A stretch of DNA of 64,000 nt from Paracoccaceae bacterium. Lineage in GTDB: Bacteria > Pseudomonadota > Alphaproteobacteria > Rhodobacterales > Rhodobacteraceae. Positions 1 through 8,864 of this stretch are shown in pieces. Numbering within the stretch: the first letter of the stretch is position 1; each line of letters starts with the position of its first letter. Location: contig JABDLJ010000023.1 in the NCBI GenBank assembly GCA_013003075.1, positions 88,408-152,407 on the forward strand, given 5' to 3'. A model generated the notes under the pieces. That model worked only from the letters and a program-made list of their open reading frames with translations. It did no database searches and had not been told where the DNA came from. Position numbers and translations under genes: made by a program.

Positions 1-1053
1 TTCGTCGACAGCTCGTGGTACTTCGCGCGGTTCACCGCGCCGCGTGCAACAACGCCGACCGATGCCGAAGATGTCGCCTACTGGATGAATGTCGACCAGT
101 ATATCGGCGGCATCGAGCACGCGATCCTGCACCTTCTGTATTCGCGCTTCTTTGCCCGCGCGATGCACATCTGCGGGCACCTGCCGAAATCGGCGATCGA
201 GCCGTTCAACGCGCTTTTCACCCAAGGCATGGTGACGCATGAGATCTATGTGACGCGCGATGAGCAGGACCGACCGGTCTACCACCTGCCGGAACATATC
301 GAGTGGACCGAAAGCGGCGCCCGGCTGGGCGAGACGGGCGAGGCGGTAGAGGTGATCCCGTCAGCCAAGATGTCGAAATCCAAGAAGAACGTGGTCGATC
401 CGGTTCGGATCATCTCCAGCTATGGCGCCGACACCGTGCGTTGGTTCGTCCTGTCCGACAGCCCGCCCGAACGCGATGTCGAATGGACTGCTGCCGGGGC
501 AGAGGCGGGTTTCCGCCACCTGGGCCGCGTGTTCCGGCTGGCCGCGGATGTCGAGGCAGCGCCCGAGCGCGGCGCCGGCGACGAAGATCTGCTGCGCGCC
601 ATGCACAAGACCATCCACGATGTGACCATGGGCATCGAGAGTTTTGGCTTCAACGCGGCCATCGCCAAGCTCTATGCCTTCACGAATGTCGTTGCGAAAT
701 CAAAGGCCGGGCGCGCAGCAAAGCGCGAGGCGATGCAGACCATGGCGCAGCTCATGGCGCCGATGACGCCGCATCTGTCAGAGGAGATCTGGGCGATGCT
801 GGGCGGCAAGGGACTGGTGGCCAATGCCGACTGGCCCGATGCCGATCCCGCCATGCTGGTTGAGGACACCGTAACTCTGCCGATCCAGATCAACGGCAAG
901 CGGCGCTCGGAAATTACCGTCGAAAAGGATCTTGAAAAGGCAGAGGTTGAAAAGCTGGTTCTGGCCGACGATGCTGTGATCAAGGCGCTGGCCGGCGGCC
1001 AGCCCAAGAAGCTGATCGTTGTCCCGGGCCGGATTGTGAATGTCGTCGTATAA
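1..1053 (+). CDS. leuS: Leucyl-tRNA synthetase, C-terminal part (5' end outside window)
   Basis: This is the C-terminal part of a class I leucyl-tRNA synthetase, which charges tRNA-Leu with leucine in the cytoplasm. The reading frame is open from base 1. It begins in the conserved stretch [11 protein letters not shown] of the catalytic core and carries the class I signature KMSKS (bases 367-381), which binds ATP. The anticodon-binding domain follows, then the small C-terminal domain that contacts the tRNA elbow and ends in [11 protein letters not shown]. The N-terminal Rossmann half and the editing domain lie upstream of the window. The stop overlaps the start of lptE by 14 bases, which suggests one transcript leuS-lptE-holA, an order seen in other Rhodobacteraceae. 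Identification is secure. Confidence 0.97.
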   Translation, partial: FVDSSWYFARFTAPRATTPTDAEDVAYWMNVDQYIGGIEHAILHLLYSRFFARAMHICGHLPKSAIEPFNALFTQGMVTHEIYVTRDEQDRPVYHLPEHIEWTESGARLGETGEAVEVIPSAKMSKSKKNVVDPVRIISSYGADTVRWFVLSDSPPERDVEWTAAGAEAGFRHLGRVFRLAADVEAAPERGAGDEDLLRAMHKTIHDVTMGIESFGFNAAIAKLYAFTNVVAKSKAGRAAKREAMQTMAQLMAPMTPHLSEEIWAMLGGKGLVANADWPDADPAMLVEDTVTLPIQINGKRRSEITVEKDLEKAEVEKLVLADDAVIKALAGGQPKKLIVVPGRIVNVVV

Positions 1054-1528
1054 CCGCCGCCTTGCACTTATACTGATCGCCGCACTGGCGGGATGCGGGT
1101 TTCAGCCGGTCTACGGGCCAAAGGGCGCTGCCAGGGACCTGTCCGGCACCATCGAGATCGATCCGCCGCGCGACACCGCCGGCTTCAACCTTGTCCGGCA
1201 GCTTGAAGACCGGCTTGGCCTGCCTTCCAGCCCCACCCACAGGCTTGCGGTCGACCTGCGGGTCACCGAAGAAGGCCGCGGCATCACCACCGACCAGATC
1301 ACCACACGCTATAACGTACGCGGCGTTGCCGACTACCGCTTGTTCGACGGGCAAAGCGCGGCCCTGGTTCGGTCGGGATCGGTGGCGAATTTCACCGGCT
1401 ATGCAACCACGGGCACGCCGGTCGCCACCCAAAGCGCTCAGCGCGATGCACGCGCGCGGCTGATGACGATCCTGGCGGACCAGATCGTCGCGGACCTTCT
1501 GGCCACCGCACCCGACTGGCGCCAATGA
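1040..1528 (+). CDS. lptE: LPS-assembly lipoprotein LptE
   Basis: A 162-residue lipoprotein. The N-terminus has a basic start, a hydrophobic stretch and the lipobox LAGC with Cys19 as the lipidation site, followed by GFQPVYG, the usual opening of alphaproteobacterial LptE. In the known pathway LptE plugs the LptD barrel in the outer membrane and helps place lipopolysaccharide on the cell surface. The ATG lies inside the end of leuS (14-base overlap) and the stop overlaps the start of holA by 4 bases (ATGA), so translation of the three genes is probably coupled. Length fits the family. The call rests on the lipobox, the GFxPxYG motif and the leuS-lptE-holA context. Confidence 0.9.
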   Translation: MSSYNRRLALILIAALAGCGFQPVYGPKGAARDLSGTIEIDPPRDTAGFNLVRQLEDRLGLPSSPTHRLAVDLRVTEEGRGITTDQITTRYNVRGVADYRLFDGQSAALVRSGSVANFTGYATTGTPVATQSAQRDARARLMTILADQIVADLLATAPDWRQ

Positions 1529-2547
1529 AGCTGGCGGCAAAAGAGGCCGGGCGCTATTTCTCAAAGCCCGATCCGGGCAAGACCGGGCTGCTGATCTATG
1601 GCGCGGACGCGATGCGCGTTGCCCTGAAGCGGCAGGAAGTGATCGCGGCGCTGATCGGGCCGCAGGGCGAGGAAGAGATGCGTCTTGCGCGGATGTCAGC
1701 GGCGGATCTGCGCAAGGATCCAGCGCTCTTGAACGATGCGGTAAAGGCGCAAAGCTTTTTTCCAGGGCCGCGCGTTGCTTTCGTGGAAGATGCGACCGAC
1801 GCAGCCTCAAAGCCGATCCTTGCCGCGCTCGAGGACTGGCGCGAGGGGGATGCCCAAATCATCGTGACCGCCGGCTCGCTGAATGCGCGCTCGGCGCTGC
1901 GCAAGGCTTTCGAGGGCCATCCAAATGCGTACGCGGTGGGCATCTACGACGATCCGCCAAGCCGCGAAGAGATCGAGGCGGAACTGGCGAAGGCGGAGCT
2001 GACGCAGGTCGATCCCGAGGCGATGACCGATATCGTTGCCTTGTCCCGGGCGCTCGATCCCGGCGATTTTCGGCAGACCATCGAAAAGCTGTCACTTTAC
2101 AAGCGCGGCGATAGTGCGCCGCTCAGCGCGAACGAGGTCGCGGCATTGGCGCCCGCATCGACCGAAGCTGCGCTGGACGATGTTCTGAATATCGTGGCCG
2201 AGGCGCGGCATGCCGAGATCGGTCCGGTGATGCGCAAGCTTGAGGCGCAAGGCATGCAGCCGGTTGGCCTGTGCATCGGCGCAACCCGGCACTTTCGCAC
2301 GCTGCACGCGGCGGCATCCGATCCCAAAGGGCCGGCGGCCGGGATCGCGCGGGCGCGGCCGCCGGTTTACGGGCCGCGCCGCGACCGGATGCAGCGGCAG
2401 GCGCAATCCTGGGGCGTGAGCCGGCTGGAACAGGCGCTTGGGCTTCTGATCGACACCGATCTGGCGCTGCGCTCTACCCAGAAGGCGCCGCAGATGGCGG
2501 TGATGGAGCGAACGCTGATCCGGCTTGCCATGCTGGGGCGGCGCTAG
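1525..2547 (+). CDS. holA: DNA polymerase III subunit delta
   Basis: A 340-residue delta subunit of the DNA polymerase III clamp loader, the subunit that opens the beta sliding clamp. The N-terminal region LLIYGADAMRV corresponds to the degenerate nucleotide-binding fold of this AAA+ relative, which does not hydrolyse ATP. The middle holds the DPGDFRQTIEKLSLYK segment typical of HolA, and the C-terminal helical collar domain ends in MERTLIRLAMLGRR. The gene starts with an ATGA overlap with lptE. A short spacer separates it from the glutathione-transferase gene. Length and placement are normal for the family. Confidence 0.93.
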   Translation: MKLAAKEAGRYFSKPDPGKTGLLIYGADAMRVALKRQEVIAALIGPQGEEEMRLARMSAADLRKDPALLNDAVKAQSFFPGPRVAFVEDATDAASKPILAALEDWREGDAQIIVTAGSLNARSALRKAFEGHPNAYAVGIYDDPPSREEIEAELAKAELTQVDPEAMTDIVALSRALDPGDFRQTIEKLSLYKRGDSAPLSANEVAALAPASTEAALDDVLNIVAEARHAEIGPVMRKLEAQGMQPVGLCIGATRHFRTLHAAASDPKGPAAGIARARPPVYGPRRDRMQRQAQSWGVSRLEQALGLLIDTDLALRSTQKAPQMAVMERTLIRLAMLGRR

Positions 2548-2594
2548 GATGGCGGCGGCTCTGGCCAGCGCGCCGATGTGAACGGAGGCCCCCG

Positions 2595-3521
2595 ATGGGC
2601 GTGATGATCGACGGGGTTTATCACAGCGTGGACCCCAAACCGGACACCGCGCTAAGCGGGGAATACAAGCGCGCCGCCGCGACCATCCGGGGCTGGATCA
2701 CCGAGGACGGCCCGTTCCCGCCACAGCCGGGGCGCTATCACCTTTACGTGGCCTGGAACTGCCCCTGGGCGCACCGGGCGCTGCTGACCCGCGCATTTCT
2801 GGCGCTGGAAGATTTGATTTCCGTGTCCTACGCCGCGCCGCGGCGCACGGACCAGGGATGGATCTACGAGGAGCGCGGGCCGTTCTCGGACCCGGTTTTG
2901 GGGGTCTCGGCGCTGCACGAGGTCTATGCGCGCCAGACGCCTGGCTATACCGGGCGCGCCACGGTGCCAGTTCTTTGGGATCGGCAAACCGAGACCGTCG
3001 TGTCGAACGAGTCCGCCGATATCATCCGGATGATGCGCGCCTTTGGCCGCGGGCCGGACCTTTACCCCGAAGCCTTGCGCGGCGATATCGACGCCTGGAA
3101 CGAGCTGATTTACCCAAACGTCAATAACGGCGTCTACCGGGCAGGCTTTGCGCGTACGCAAGACGCCTACGAGGCCGGCGCCCGCGACGTCTTTGCCGCG
3201 CTCGACAAGATCGAGGATCAGCTGAGCCGCACCGAATACCTGACCGGACCCGAAATCACCGAGGCCGATCTGCGGCTTTTCCCGACCCTTGCCCGCTTTG
3301 ACGTCGCCTATCACAATGCGTTTCGCTGCAACATCCGCCGGTTGATGGATTACCCGGCGCTTTGGCTCTATGCGCGCCGGATCTTTGCTATGCCGGGTGT
3401 GGCGGGCACCGTCGATTTCGACATCTACAAGCGCGGGTATTTCTCGCCTTCGGAGGCGCGCAACCCGCTGGGGATCATCCCGGTCGGCCCGCTGATCGAC
3501 TGGACATTGCCCGCGGATTGA
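2595..3521 (+). CDS. Glutathionyl-hydroquinone reductase (Xi-class glutathione S-transferase)
   Basis: A 308-residue protein of the Xi/omega-like glutathione transferase family (YqjG/ECM4 type), which reduces glutathionyl-hydroquinones to hydroquinones using glutathione. The N-terminal thioredoxin-like domain contains the hallmark CPWAHR with the predicted catalytic Cys56. The second half is all-helical with TEADLRLFPTLARFD, typical of the C-terminal GST domain. The ATG at 2595 is preceded by GGAGG and gives the expected N-terminus; an open frame runs further upstream inside holA but has no family similarity. The gene lies 47 bases after holA and may be read through from it. It converges with the SDR gene downstream. 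Confidence 0.9.
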   Translation: MGVMIDGVYHSVDPKPDTALSGEYKRAAATIRGWITEDGPFPPQPGRYHLYVAWNCPWAHRALLTRAFLALEDLISVSYAAPRRTDQGWIYEERGPFSDPVLGVSALHEVYARQTPGYTGRATVPVLWDRQTETVVSNESADIIRMMRAFGRGPDLYPEALRGDIDAWNELIYPNVNNGVYRAGFARTQDAYEAGARDVFAALDKIEDQLSRTEYLTGPEITEADLRLFPTLARFDVAYHNAFRCNIRRLMDYPALWLYARRIFAMPGVAGTVDFDIYKRGYFSPSEARNPLGIIPVGPLIDWTLPAD

Positions 3522-3532
3522 TCGGCATCGGC

Positions 3533-4309
3533 CTATCCGCCCGAAAGGCCGATCATCGCCCGGATATCGACATCCCGCAGCGAGATTTCCTGGCCGCAAT
3601 ACTTGTCGGCCTCGGGGCTGCACATCCACAAAAGCGCCTTGGCGGGCCACTCGGGTGGGATATGCTCGGACCAATCAAGCTGGCTGATCCGATTGATCCC
3701 CGACGCCTTGATTTCGCGCTGCATTTCGGTCGCGACGGTTCCCGGCGACAGACCCATCGCGCGAATGCCGTCACCTGCGTTTTCCAGGTGAAGACAGCGC
3801 GTCAGCATCGCCGCGCCGGCCTTGGAGGCGCAGTAGTGGCTCCAGGCTTCGACCGGGCCGTGCGCGGCACCGGACGACACGGTCAGGACAGAGCCGCCAC
3901 CAGCCTCGATCATCGCCGGAAGCACCGCGCGCATGCCGTAATAGACGCCTTTGAGATTGATATCGATTACCTGGCCCCAATCGTCGGGGTCCGAGTTGGC
4001 CATATGCGCGACAGGCTCGATCACGCCGGCGTTGTTTATCAGCACATCCACCGCGCCGAAGGTGTCAAGCAAGGCCTCTGTAGCGCCCTGAAGCTCGGTG
4101 TAGCGGGCCACGTTGCACGGGATCGCGACGGCGGACGGGCCGATTTCACCTGCAAGAGTTGCGATGGCGTCCTGGCTGCGGGCAAGAAGCGCGACATTTG
4201 CGCCGGCTGCCGCGAAAACGCGCGCCGCGGCGGCACCGATCCCACGGCTGGCACCGGTAACCATGACCGTTTTGCCACTCATATCGAACATTGCCGCACT
4301 CCTGTCCAA
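3533..4309 (-). CDS. SDR-family NAD(P)-dependent oxidoreductase
   Basis: A 258-residue classical short-chain dehydrogenase/reductase. It has the cofactor glycine motif TGASRGIG (residues 18-25), NNAG at 92-95, and the catalytic set Ser146, Tyr159 and Lys163 in the Y-x-x-x-K arrangement (YCASK). The PG motif after the active site (LSPGTV) is present. These features predict a soluble NAD(P)-linked alcohol or ketone oxidoreductase; the substrate cannot be read from the sequence. A second possible start at MFDMSGK (residue 7) would better match the usual family N-terminus. The gene is transcribed toward the glutathionyl-hydroquinone reductase gene, and the two ends are only 11 bases apart. Confidence 0.88.
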   Translation of the reverse strand: MDRSAAMFDMSGKTVMVTGASRGIGAAAARVFAAAGANVALLARSQDAIATLAGEIGPSAVAIPCNVARYTELQGATEALLDTFGAVDVLINNAGVIEPVAHMANSDPDDWGQVIDINLKGVYYGMRAVLPAMIEAGGGSVLTVSSGAAHGPVEAWSHYCASKAGAAMLTRCLHLENAGDGIRAMGLSPGTVATEMQREIKASGINRISQLDWSEHIPPEWPAKALLWMCSPEADKYCGQEISLRDVDIRAMIGLSGG

Positions 4310-4416
4310 AATTCGCCCTACTGATCACAGTTCCTTGCGCCAGCAACCGCCACACTTGACCCGAAGGGTCTGACGTTCAAGACTCAAAGCTATTCATTCC
4401 CACAAAAGGATTTGAG

Positions 4417-5928
4417 ATGTACATCCGTTCTCTCGCTGTCGGGACCGCCCTGACAACCGTGCTTTCCAGCGTTCCGGCGCTCGCCGATCTGACTGCCCAG
4501 GACGTCTGGAATGACTGGAAAACCGTTTCAGCCACGCAGGGTCAGACCCTAGCCGCCGCATCCGAGCGCATGGCCGGTGACACGCTTGTCCTGACCGACG
4601 TCACGGTCAGCATGATGCAGCCCGATATCGAGCTGACCGGCACTATCGACGAGATCCGCATGCTTGAGCGCGGCGATGGATCGGTCACGGTGACCATGAC
4701 CCCCGAAATGCCGTTCGATATGAAGATCCAGTCGGCCGAGGACGAAACGATCGGGATCCGCATGGTCATCCGCCAGGGCGGCACGACAATGACCGCCTCG
4801 GGCGATCCCGAGACGATGCGCTATGACTATCTTGCACCGAACGTGGAAATCGTACTGGAGGATTTCAGCGTCGATGGCGAAAGCGTAACCGACACCGAGC
4901 TTGATTTCAACTTCAACGTGGCGCTGAACGGCATCGCTGGCAATTATACGACGTCGGGCGAAGAGCCCCGGAATATTGACGCGGACATGCGTGCCGACAA
5001 CATGACCTTCGATATCGATTTCAGCGAGCCGGGCACCGACATGGGCGTGAAGATGGACGCCGAATTCAGCGACCTGGAGATACAAAGCACGGGGACCATC
5101 GCGAACCTGACCAACGCGCAAGCGCTTGGCGCAATGATCAAGGCGGGGCTGCGGACGCAAGGCGGCTACACCTACGGACCGGCGACCTATGACCTGCAGA
5201 TCAACAGCGATGATGGCGCAATGCGTATCGCCGGCGGCGCAAGCGGCGGCAATCTGGATGTCGTCATCGACGAGAACGGCATCGAGTATGGCGGTCTTAC
5301 CAACGACGTCGCGATGTCAATTTCGGGCGATCAGATCCCGTTTCCGCAGGTCAATTTCGCGATCGAGGAATACGGCGGTCTGATCCGGATGCCGATCGGT
5401 GCGTCTGACGAAGCGGAAGATTTCGGGCTACAGATCCGGCTTGTGGGGCTGGCGATCGACGACATGATCTGGTCGATCTTCGATGCCGGCGGCGTTCTGC
5501 CGCGCGATCCCTTTTCGGTCATCATGGAATTCGAGGGCCGCGGCAACTGGCTGATCGACATCACCGATCCAGAGGCGCTGGAGGCGATGGAAGAAAGCCC
5601 TGAAATCCCAGGCGAGATCGAAAGCCTCAATCTGACACGCCTTCTGGTCACGGCTGGCGGCGCCGAGCTGAATGGCACCGGAGCGTTCACCTTCTCGGAC
5701 GGCCCGGTACCGATGCCCGAGGGCAGCGCGACGTTCAACCTGATCGGCGCCAACGGCCTGATGGACAAGCTGGTCGCGATGGGCCTGATGCCCGAAGACC
5801 AGGCGATGGGCGCGCGCATGATGCTGGGTATCTTTGCCCGGCCGGGCAATGGCGCCGACACGCTGACCTCTGTAATCGAGGTCAATCCGGACGGCTCTGT
5901 CCTGGCCAACGGCCAGCGCATCAAATAG
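4417..5928 (+). CDS. DUF2125 domain-containing exported protein
   Basis: A 503-residue protein with a cleavable signal peptide (about residues 1-23, ending VPALA). The rest is rich in beta-strand-like alternation with frequent acidic residues and no membrane segments, as in DUF2125 proteins of Rhodobacteraceae. The C-terminal block FTFSDGPVPMPEGSATF and the tail with VNPDGSVLANG are characteristic of this family as I remember it. The function is unknown; location is predicted to be periplasmic. ATG at 4417 follows AAAAGGATTTGAG. It is a single gene facing pmbA, with a clear hairpin terminator just after the stop, so it is probably monocistronic. Confidence 0.82.
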   Translation: MYIRSLAVGTALTTVLSSVPALADLTAQDVWNDWKTVSATQGQTLAAASERMAGDTLVLTDVTVSMMQPDIELTGTIDEIRMLERGDGSVTVTMTPEMPFDMKIQSAEDETIGIRMVIRQGGTTMTASGDPETMRYDYLAPNVEIVLEDFSVDGESVTDTELDFNFNVALNGIAGNYTTSGEEPRNIDADMRADNMTFDIDFSEPGTDMGVKMDAEFSDLEIQSTGTIANLTNAQALGAMIKAGLRTQGGYTYGPATYDLQINSDDGAMRIAGGASGGNLDVVIDENGIEYGGLTNDVAMSISGDQIPFPQVNFAIEEYGGLIRMPIGASDEAEDFGLQIRLVGLAIDDMIWSIFDAGGVLPRDPFSVIMEFEGRGNWLIDITDPEALEAMEESPEIPGEIESLNLTRLLVTAGGAELNGTGAFTFSDGPVPMPEGSATFNLIGANGLMDKLVAMGLMPEDQAMGARMMLGIFARPGNGADTLTSVIEVNPDGSVLANGQRIK

Positions 5929-5948
5929 ATCGACCGAACGCTCAAGAC

Positions 5949-5981
5949 GGCCGCTTTGCCCACCGGCAGAGCGGCCTTTTT
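5949..5981 (+). terminator. Rho-independent terminator after the DUF2125 gene
   Basis: The arms GGCCGCT (5949-5955) and AGCGGCC (5970-5976) pair perfectly around a 14-base loop and are followed by TTTTT (5977-5981). It sits about 20 bases after the stop of the DUF2125 gene, which is a standard intrinsic terminator position. Confidence 0.85.
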
Positions 5982-6049
5982 GTCTTTGCACCTTGCAGCG
6001 CACCATGCGGGGGCCTAGGTCCCTGTGCAGATGGAAGGAGCCTTCTTGA

Positions 6050-7396
6050 ATGGCCGAGAATCTTGCTGATCTGACCGATGCGCTCTTGGCGGCGGCAAAA
6101 CGGGCCGGTGCGGACGGGGCCGATGCCATCGCGGTGGACGGTACATCGTTGAGTATCGATGTGCGCGAAGGCGCACTAGAACATGCCGAGCGCTCGGAAG
6201 GGATCGAGATCGGGCTGCGCGTTCTGATTGGCCAGCAGCAGGCTTGTGTCTCTTCGTCCGACACAAATCCGGCCGTGATCTCCGCCATGGCCGAGCGCGC
6301 GGTGGCGATGGCAAAGGAAGCCCCCGACGATCCTTCGATCGCGCTTGCCGGCGCAGATCAGATGGCCGAAAGCTGGGACATCGCCGCGTTTGAGCTGGCC
6401 GACCCGGCCGCCGAGCCCGCACCCGATGCGTTGCAGGACGATGCGGCACGCGCCGAAGCGGCAGCGCTTGGCGTGAAGGGCGTCTCGCAGGTGCAATCGG
6501 CCTCGGCCGCCTATGGCAGGCGCCGCATTCACCTCGCGACGACAAACGGGTTCTCAGGCGGCTATGAGCGCACCGATCGGGCCCTGTCCTGCGTTGCCAT
6601 CACCGGGACCGGCGTCGAGATGGAGCGTGACTACTTCGGCGATATGCGGATCTTTCAGTCCGACCTGTTGAGCCCCGAAGAAATCGGCCGGACCGCGGGC
6701 GAGCGGACCGTGGCCCGAAGCGGCGCTCGCAAGCCGCCCACCGGTGCCTTTCCAGTCGTCTTCGACGAGCGCGTTTCTTCGTCCTTGGTCGGGCATGTGC
6801 TTTCGGCAGTGAACGGTGCGGCCATCGTCCGCGGCGCATCCTGGCTGCGCGACGCGATGGACACGCAAATCCTTCCCAGCGGCATGAGCATATTCGAGGA
6901 TCCACACCGCCCGCGCGCCACCGGCTCCAAGCCATTCGACGGCGAGGGCCTGCCGACGGCGCCGCGCACCATCATCGAAGACGGGATCCTGAAAAGCTGG
7001 ACCCTCGACATCGCCAGTGCGCGGAAATTGGGTCTTCGCAGCACCGCGAACGCGGCGCGCGGCACTTCTTCTCCGCCATCGCCGTCCAATTCCAACATCG
7101 CGTTGACGCAAGGCGAGATCGGCCAGGAAGCGCTGCTGAAAGAGATGGGCACCGGGCTTTTGGTTACCTCCATGATCGGGGCGTCGATCAATCCCAATAC
7201 CGGCGACTATTCCCGCGGCGCATCGGGTTTCTGGGTCGAGCGCGGCGAAATCCAGTATCCTGTCAACGAGTGCACCATTGCCGGCAACCTGCCGCAGATG
7301 CTGTTGACCCTTCGTGCGGCCAACGACGCGCGCACGCACCTGTCGCGGGTCGTTCCGTCCTTGCTGGTCGAAGGGCTGACGCTTGCCGGAGAGTGA
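6050..7396 (+). CDS. pmbA: TldD/PmbA family metalloprotease-complex subunit
   Basis: A 448-residue PmbA (TldE) homologue. In known systems TldD and PmbA/TldE form a heteromeric cytosolic metalloprotease that matures small peptides such as microcins and degrades the CcdA antitoxin; the PmbA subunit lacks the zinc HExxH motif and none is seen here. Family segments are the N-terminal half with LSIDVREGALEHAERSEGIEIGL split over two beta-strands, the FPVVFDERVSSSLVGHVL block, and the C-terminal region with NTGDYSRGASGFWVERGE. No tldD partner is visible in the window. The stop overlaps the following phosphatase gene by 14 bases, so they are likely co-transcribed. Confidence 0.92.
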   Translation: MAENLADLTDALLAAAKRAGADGADAIAVDGTSLSIDVREGALEHAERSEGIEIGLRVLIGQQQACVSSSDTNPAVISAMAERAVAMAKEAPDDPSIALAGADQMAESWDIAAFELADPAAEPAPDALQDDAARAEAAALGVKGVSQVQSASAAYGRRRIHLATTNGFSGGYERTDRALSCVAITGTGVEMERDYFGDMRIFQSDLLSPEEIGRTAGERTVARSGARKPPTGAFPVVFDERVSSSLVGHVLSAVNGAAIVRGASWLRDAMDTQILPSGMSIFEDPHRPRATGSKPFDGEGLPTAPRTIIEDGILKSWTLDIASARKLGLRSTANAARGTSSPPSPSNSNIALTQGEIGQEALLKEMGTGLLVTSMIGASINPNTGDYSRGASGFWVERGEIQYPVNECTIAGNLPQMLLTLRAANDARTHLSRVVPSLLVEGLTLAGE

Positions 7397-8156
7397 CCTT
7401 CAGCTTCTGACCGATGCCGCGCGCGAGGCGGGCAAGATCGCCCTGCCCTTCTGGCACGGCGACAACAAGGTCTGGGACAAGGGTCGCGACGATCCGGTCA
7501 CCGAGGCTGATTTCGCGGTTGATACATTTCTGCGCGAAAGCCTGCAGGCCGCCCGCCCCGGTTACGCGTGGCTTTCCGAAGAAACCGAGGACGGCCCCGG
7601 CCGGCTGGGCTCTGACGCTGTCTTCATCGTCGACCCCATCGACGGCACGCGCGCCTTCATCGCAGGCAAAGAGACCTGGGCCCATTCGCTTGCCGTGGTG
7701 CAGGGCGGCGTGGTTACCGCAGCGGTGGTCTATCTGCCGAAACGTGACAAGCTATATAGCGCAGCTCTGGGGAAAGGGGCGCAGCTGAACGGCGCGCCCA
7801 TTGAAAGCTCCGGGCGGAGCGAGCTTGCTGACGCCGCGATCCTTGCGACGCGGCACACGTTCGACGACCGCTACTGGCAGCGCCCACTGCCCGAGATCGC
7901 GCGGCATTTCCGCCCCTCGCTTGCCTACCGGCTGGCGGCCGTCGCCGAGGGTCGGTTCGACGCGATGCTGACACTGCGCGACAGCTGGGAGTGGGACATC
8001 GCTGCCGGGGCCCTGATTGCCACGGAAGCCGGCGCGAGCGTCACCGATCGGCGCGGCGCGAGGCTGCAATTCAATTCGCCTGGCGCGCAGACCGCGGGTG
8101 TCGTGGTCGGCGCGCCCGATATCCATGCCGGTCTGCTGGATCATCTGGCGAGCTGA
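7383..8156 (+). CDS. Inositol-monophosphatase-family (CysQ-like) phosphatase
   Basis: A 257-residue Mg2+-dependent phosphatase of the inositol monophosphatase fold. Metal and phosphate motifs are visible: SEET (65-68), DPIDGT (84-89) and WDIAAG (204-209) with Asp205. These residues define the family that includes inositol-1-phosphatase, CysQ (3',5'-bisphosphate nucleotidase) and histidinol phosphatases; the substrate is not decided by sequence alone. The start is a TTG codon at 7383 inside the end of pmbA; no ATG fits the N-terminus better. Tight coupling with pmbA upstream and gph 26 bases downstream suggests one operon. Confidence 0.88.
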   Translation: MPESDLQLLTDAAREAGKIALPFWHGDNKVWDKGRDDPVTEADFAVDTFLRESLQAARPGYAWLSEETEDGPGRLGSDAVFIVDPIDGTRAFIAGKETWAHSLAVVQGGVVTAAVVYLPKRDKLYSAALGKGAQLNGAPIESSGRSELADAAILATRHTFDDRYWQRPLPEIARHFRPSLAYRLAAVAEGRFDAMLTLRDSWEWDIAAGALIATEAGASVTDRRGARLQFNSPGAQTAGVVVGAPDIHAGLLDHLAS

Positions 8157-8182
8157 GGCCGCAGCATCCATAAGGACCGCCC

Positions 8183-8827
8183 ATGCAGGCAATCATCTTC
8201 GATCTCGATGGAACGCTTGTCGACAGCGCTCCGGATATTCACGCCGCGGCCAACCGGATGCTAGCCGGGCTTGGCGCCGGCCCCTTGGATCTTGAGACCG
8301 TCACGCATTTCATCGGAAACGGGATCGAGGTTCTGGTCCGCCGATGCGTTGAGCATTTGCAGTTGGATCTGGCGGAGACCGAAATTAAAAGTGCGGTGCG
8401 GGATTTCAGCGCGCTTTACGCTGCCGATGTCGCGACGCTGACCCGGCCCTATCCCGGCGCGCGCGCGCTTCTGGCGACACTTGTCGATCGGCGCATTCCG
8501 ATCGGGCTCTGCACGAACAAGCCAGAGGCCCCGGCACGGGATATCTTGAAGCGGATGTCGCTGGCGTCTTTCTTCGGCGTCGTGGTCGGCGGAGATACGT
8601 TGCCTTGCCGTAAGCCGGACCCGGCCCCTTTGCTGCACACCGCAGCGCAACTTGGCGCCCACCCGGCGCAGACGCTATATGTCGGCGACAGCGGGATCGA
8701 CTACCAGACCGCGCAACGGGCCGGTGTGCCTTTTGCGTTTTTCGAAGGGGGCTATCAGCGCGGCGAGATTAAGGATTTCAGGCCCGATCACCGAATTTCC
8801 GACTTGCTGGAGATTGCGGCGCTGTGA
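8183..8827 (+). CDS. gph: Phosphoglycolate phosphatase
   Basis: A 214-residue HAD-superfamily hydrolase of the Gph type, which removes phosphate from 2-phosphoglycolate made by RuBisCO oxygenation or DNA repair. It opens with the nucleophile motif FDLDGTLVDS (Asp7, acid/base Asp9). The cap-domain block FIGNGIEVLVRRC is typical of Gph, motif II is TNKPE, and motifs III-IV lie around CRKPDPAPL and YVGDSGIDY. Length fits the family. It is the last gene of the pmbA-phosphatase-gph run and converges with the large oxidoreductase gene downstream. Confidence 0.88.
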   Translation: MQAIIFDLDGTLVDSAPDIHAAANRMLAGLGAGPLDLETVTHFIGNGIEVLVRRCVEHLQLDLAETEIKSAVRDFSALYAADVATLTRPYPGARALLATLVDRRIPIGLCTNKPEAPARDILKRMSLASFFGVVVGGDTLPCRKPDPAPLLHTAAQLGAHPAQTLYVGDSGIDYQTAQRAGVPFAFFEGGYQRGEIKDFRPDHRISDLLEIAAL

Positions 8828-8864
8828 CCGGGCCTCTTTCAAGCTGGCGCTGGATAGCCCGAGC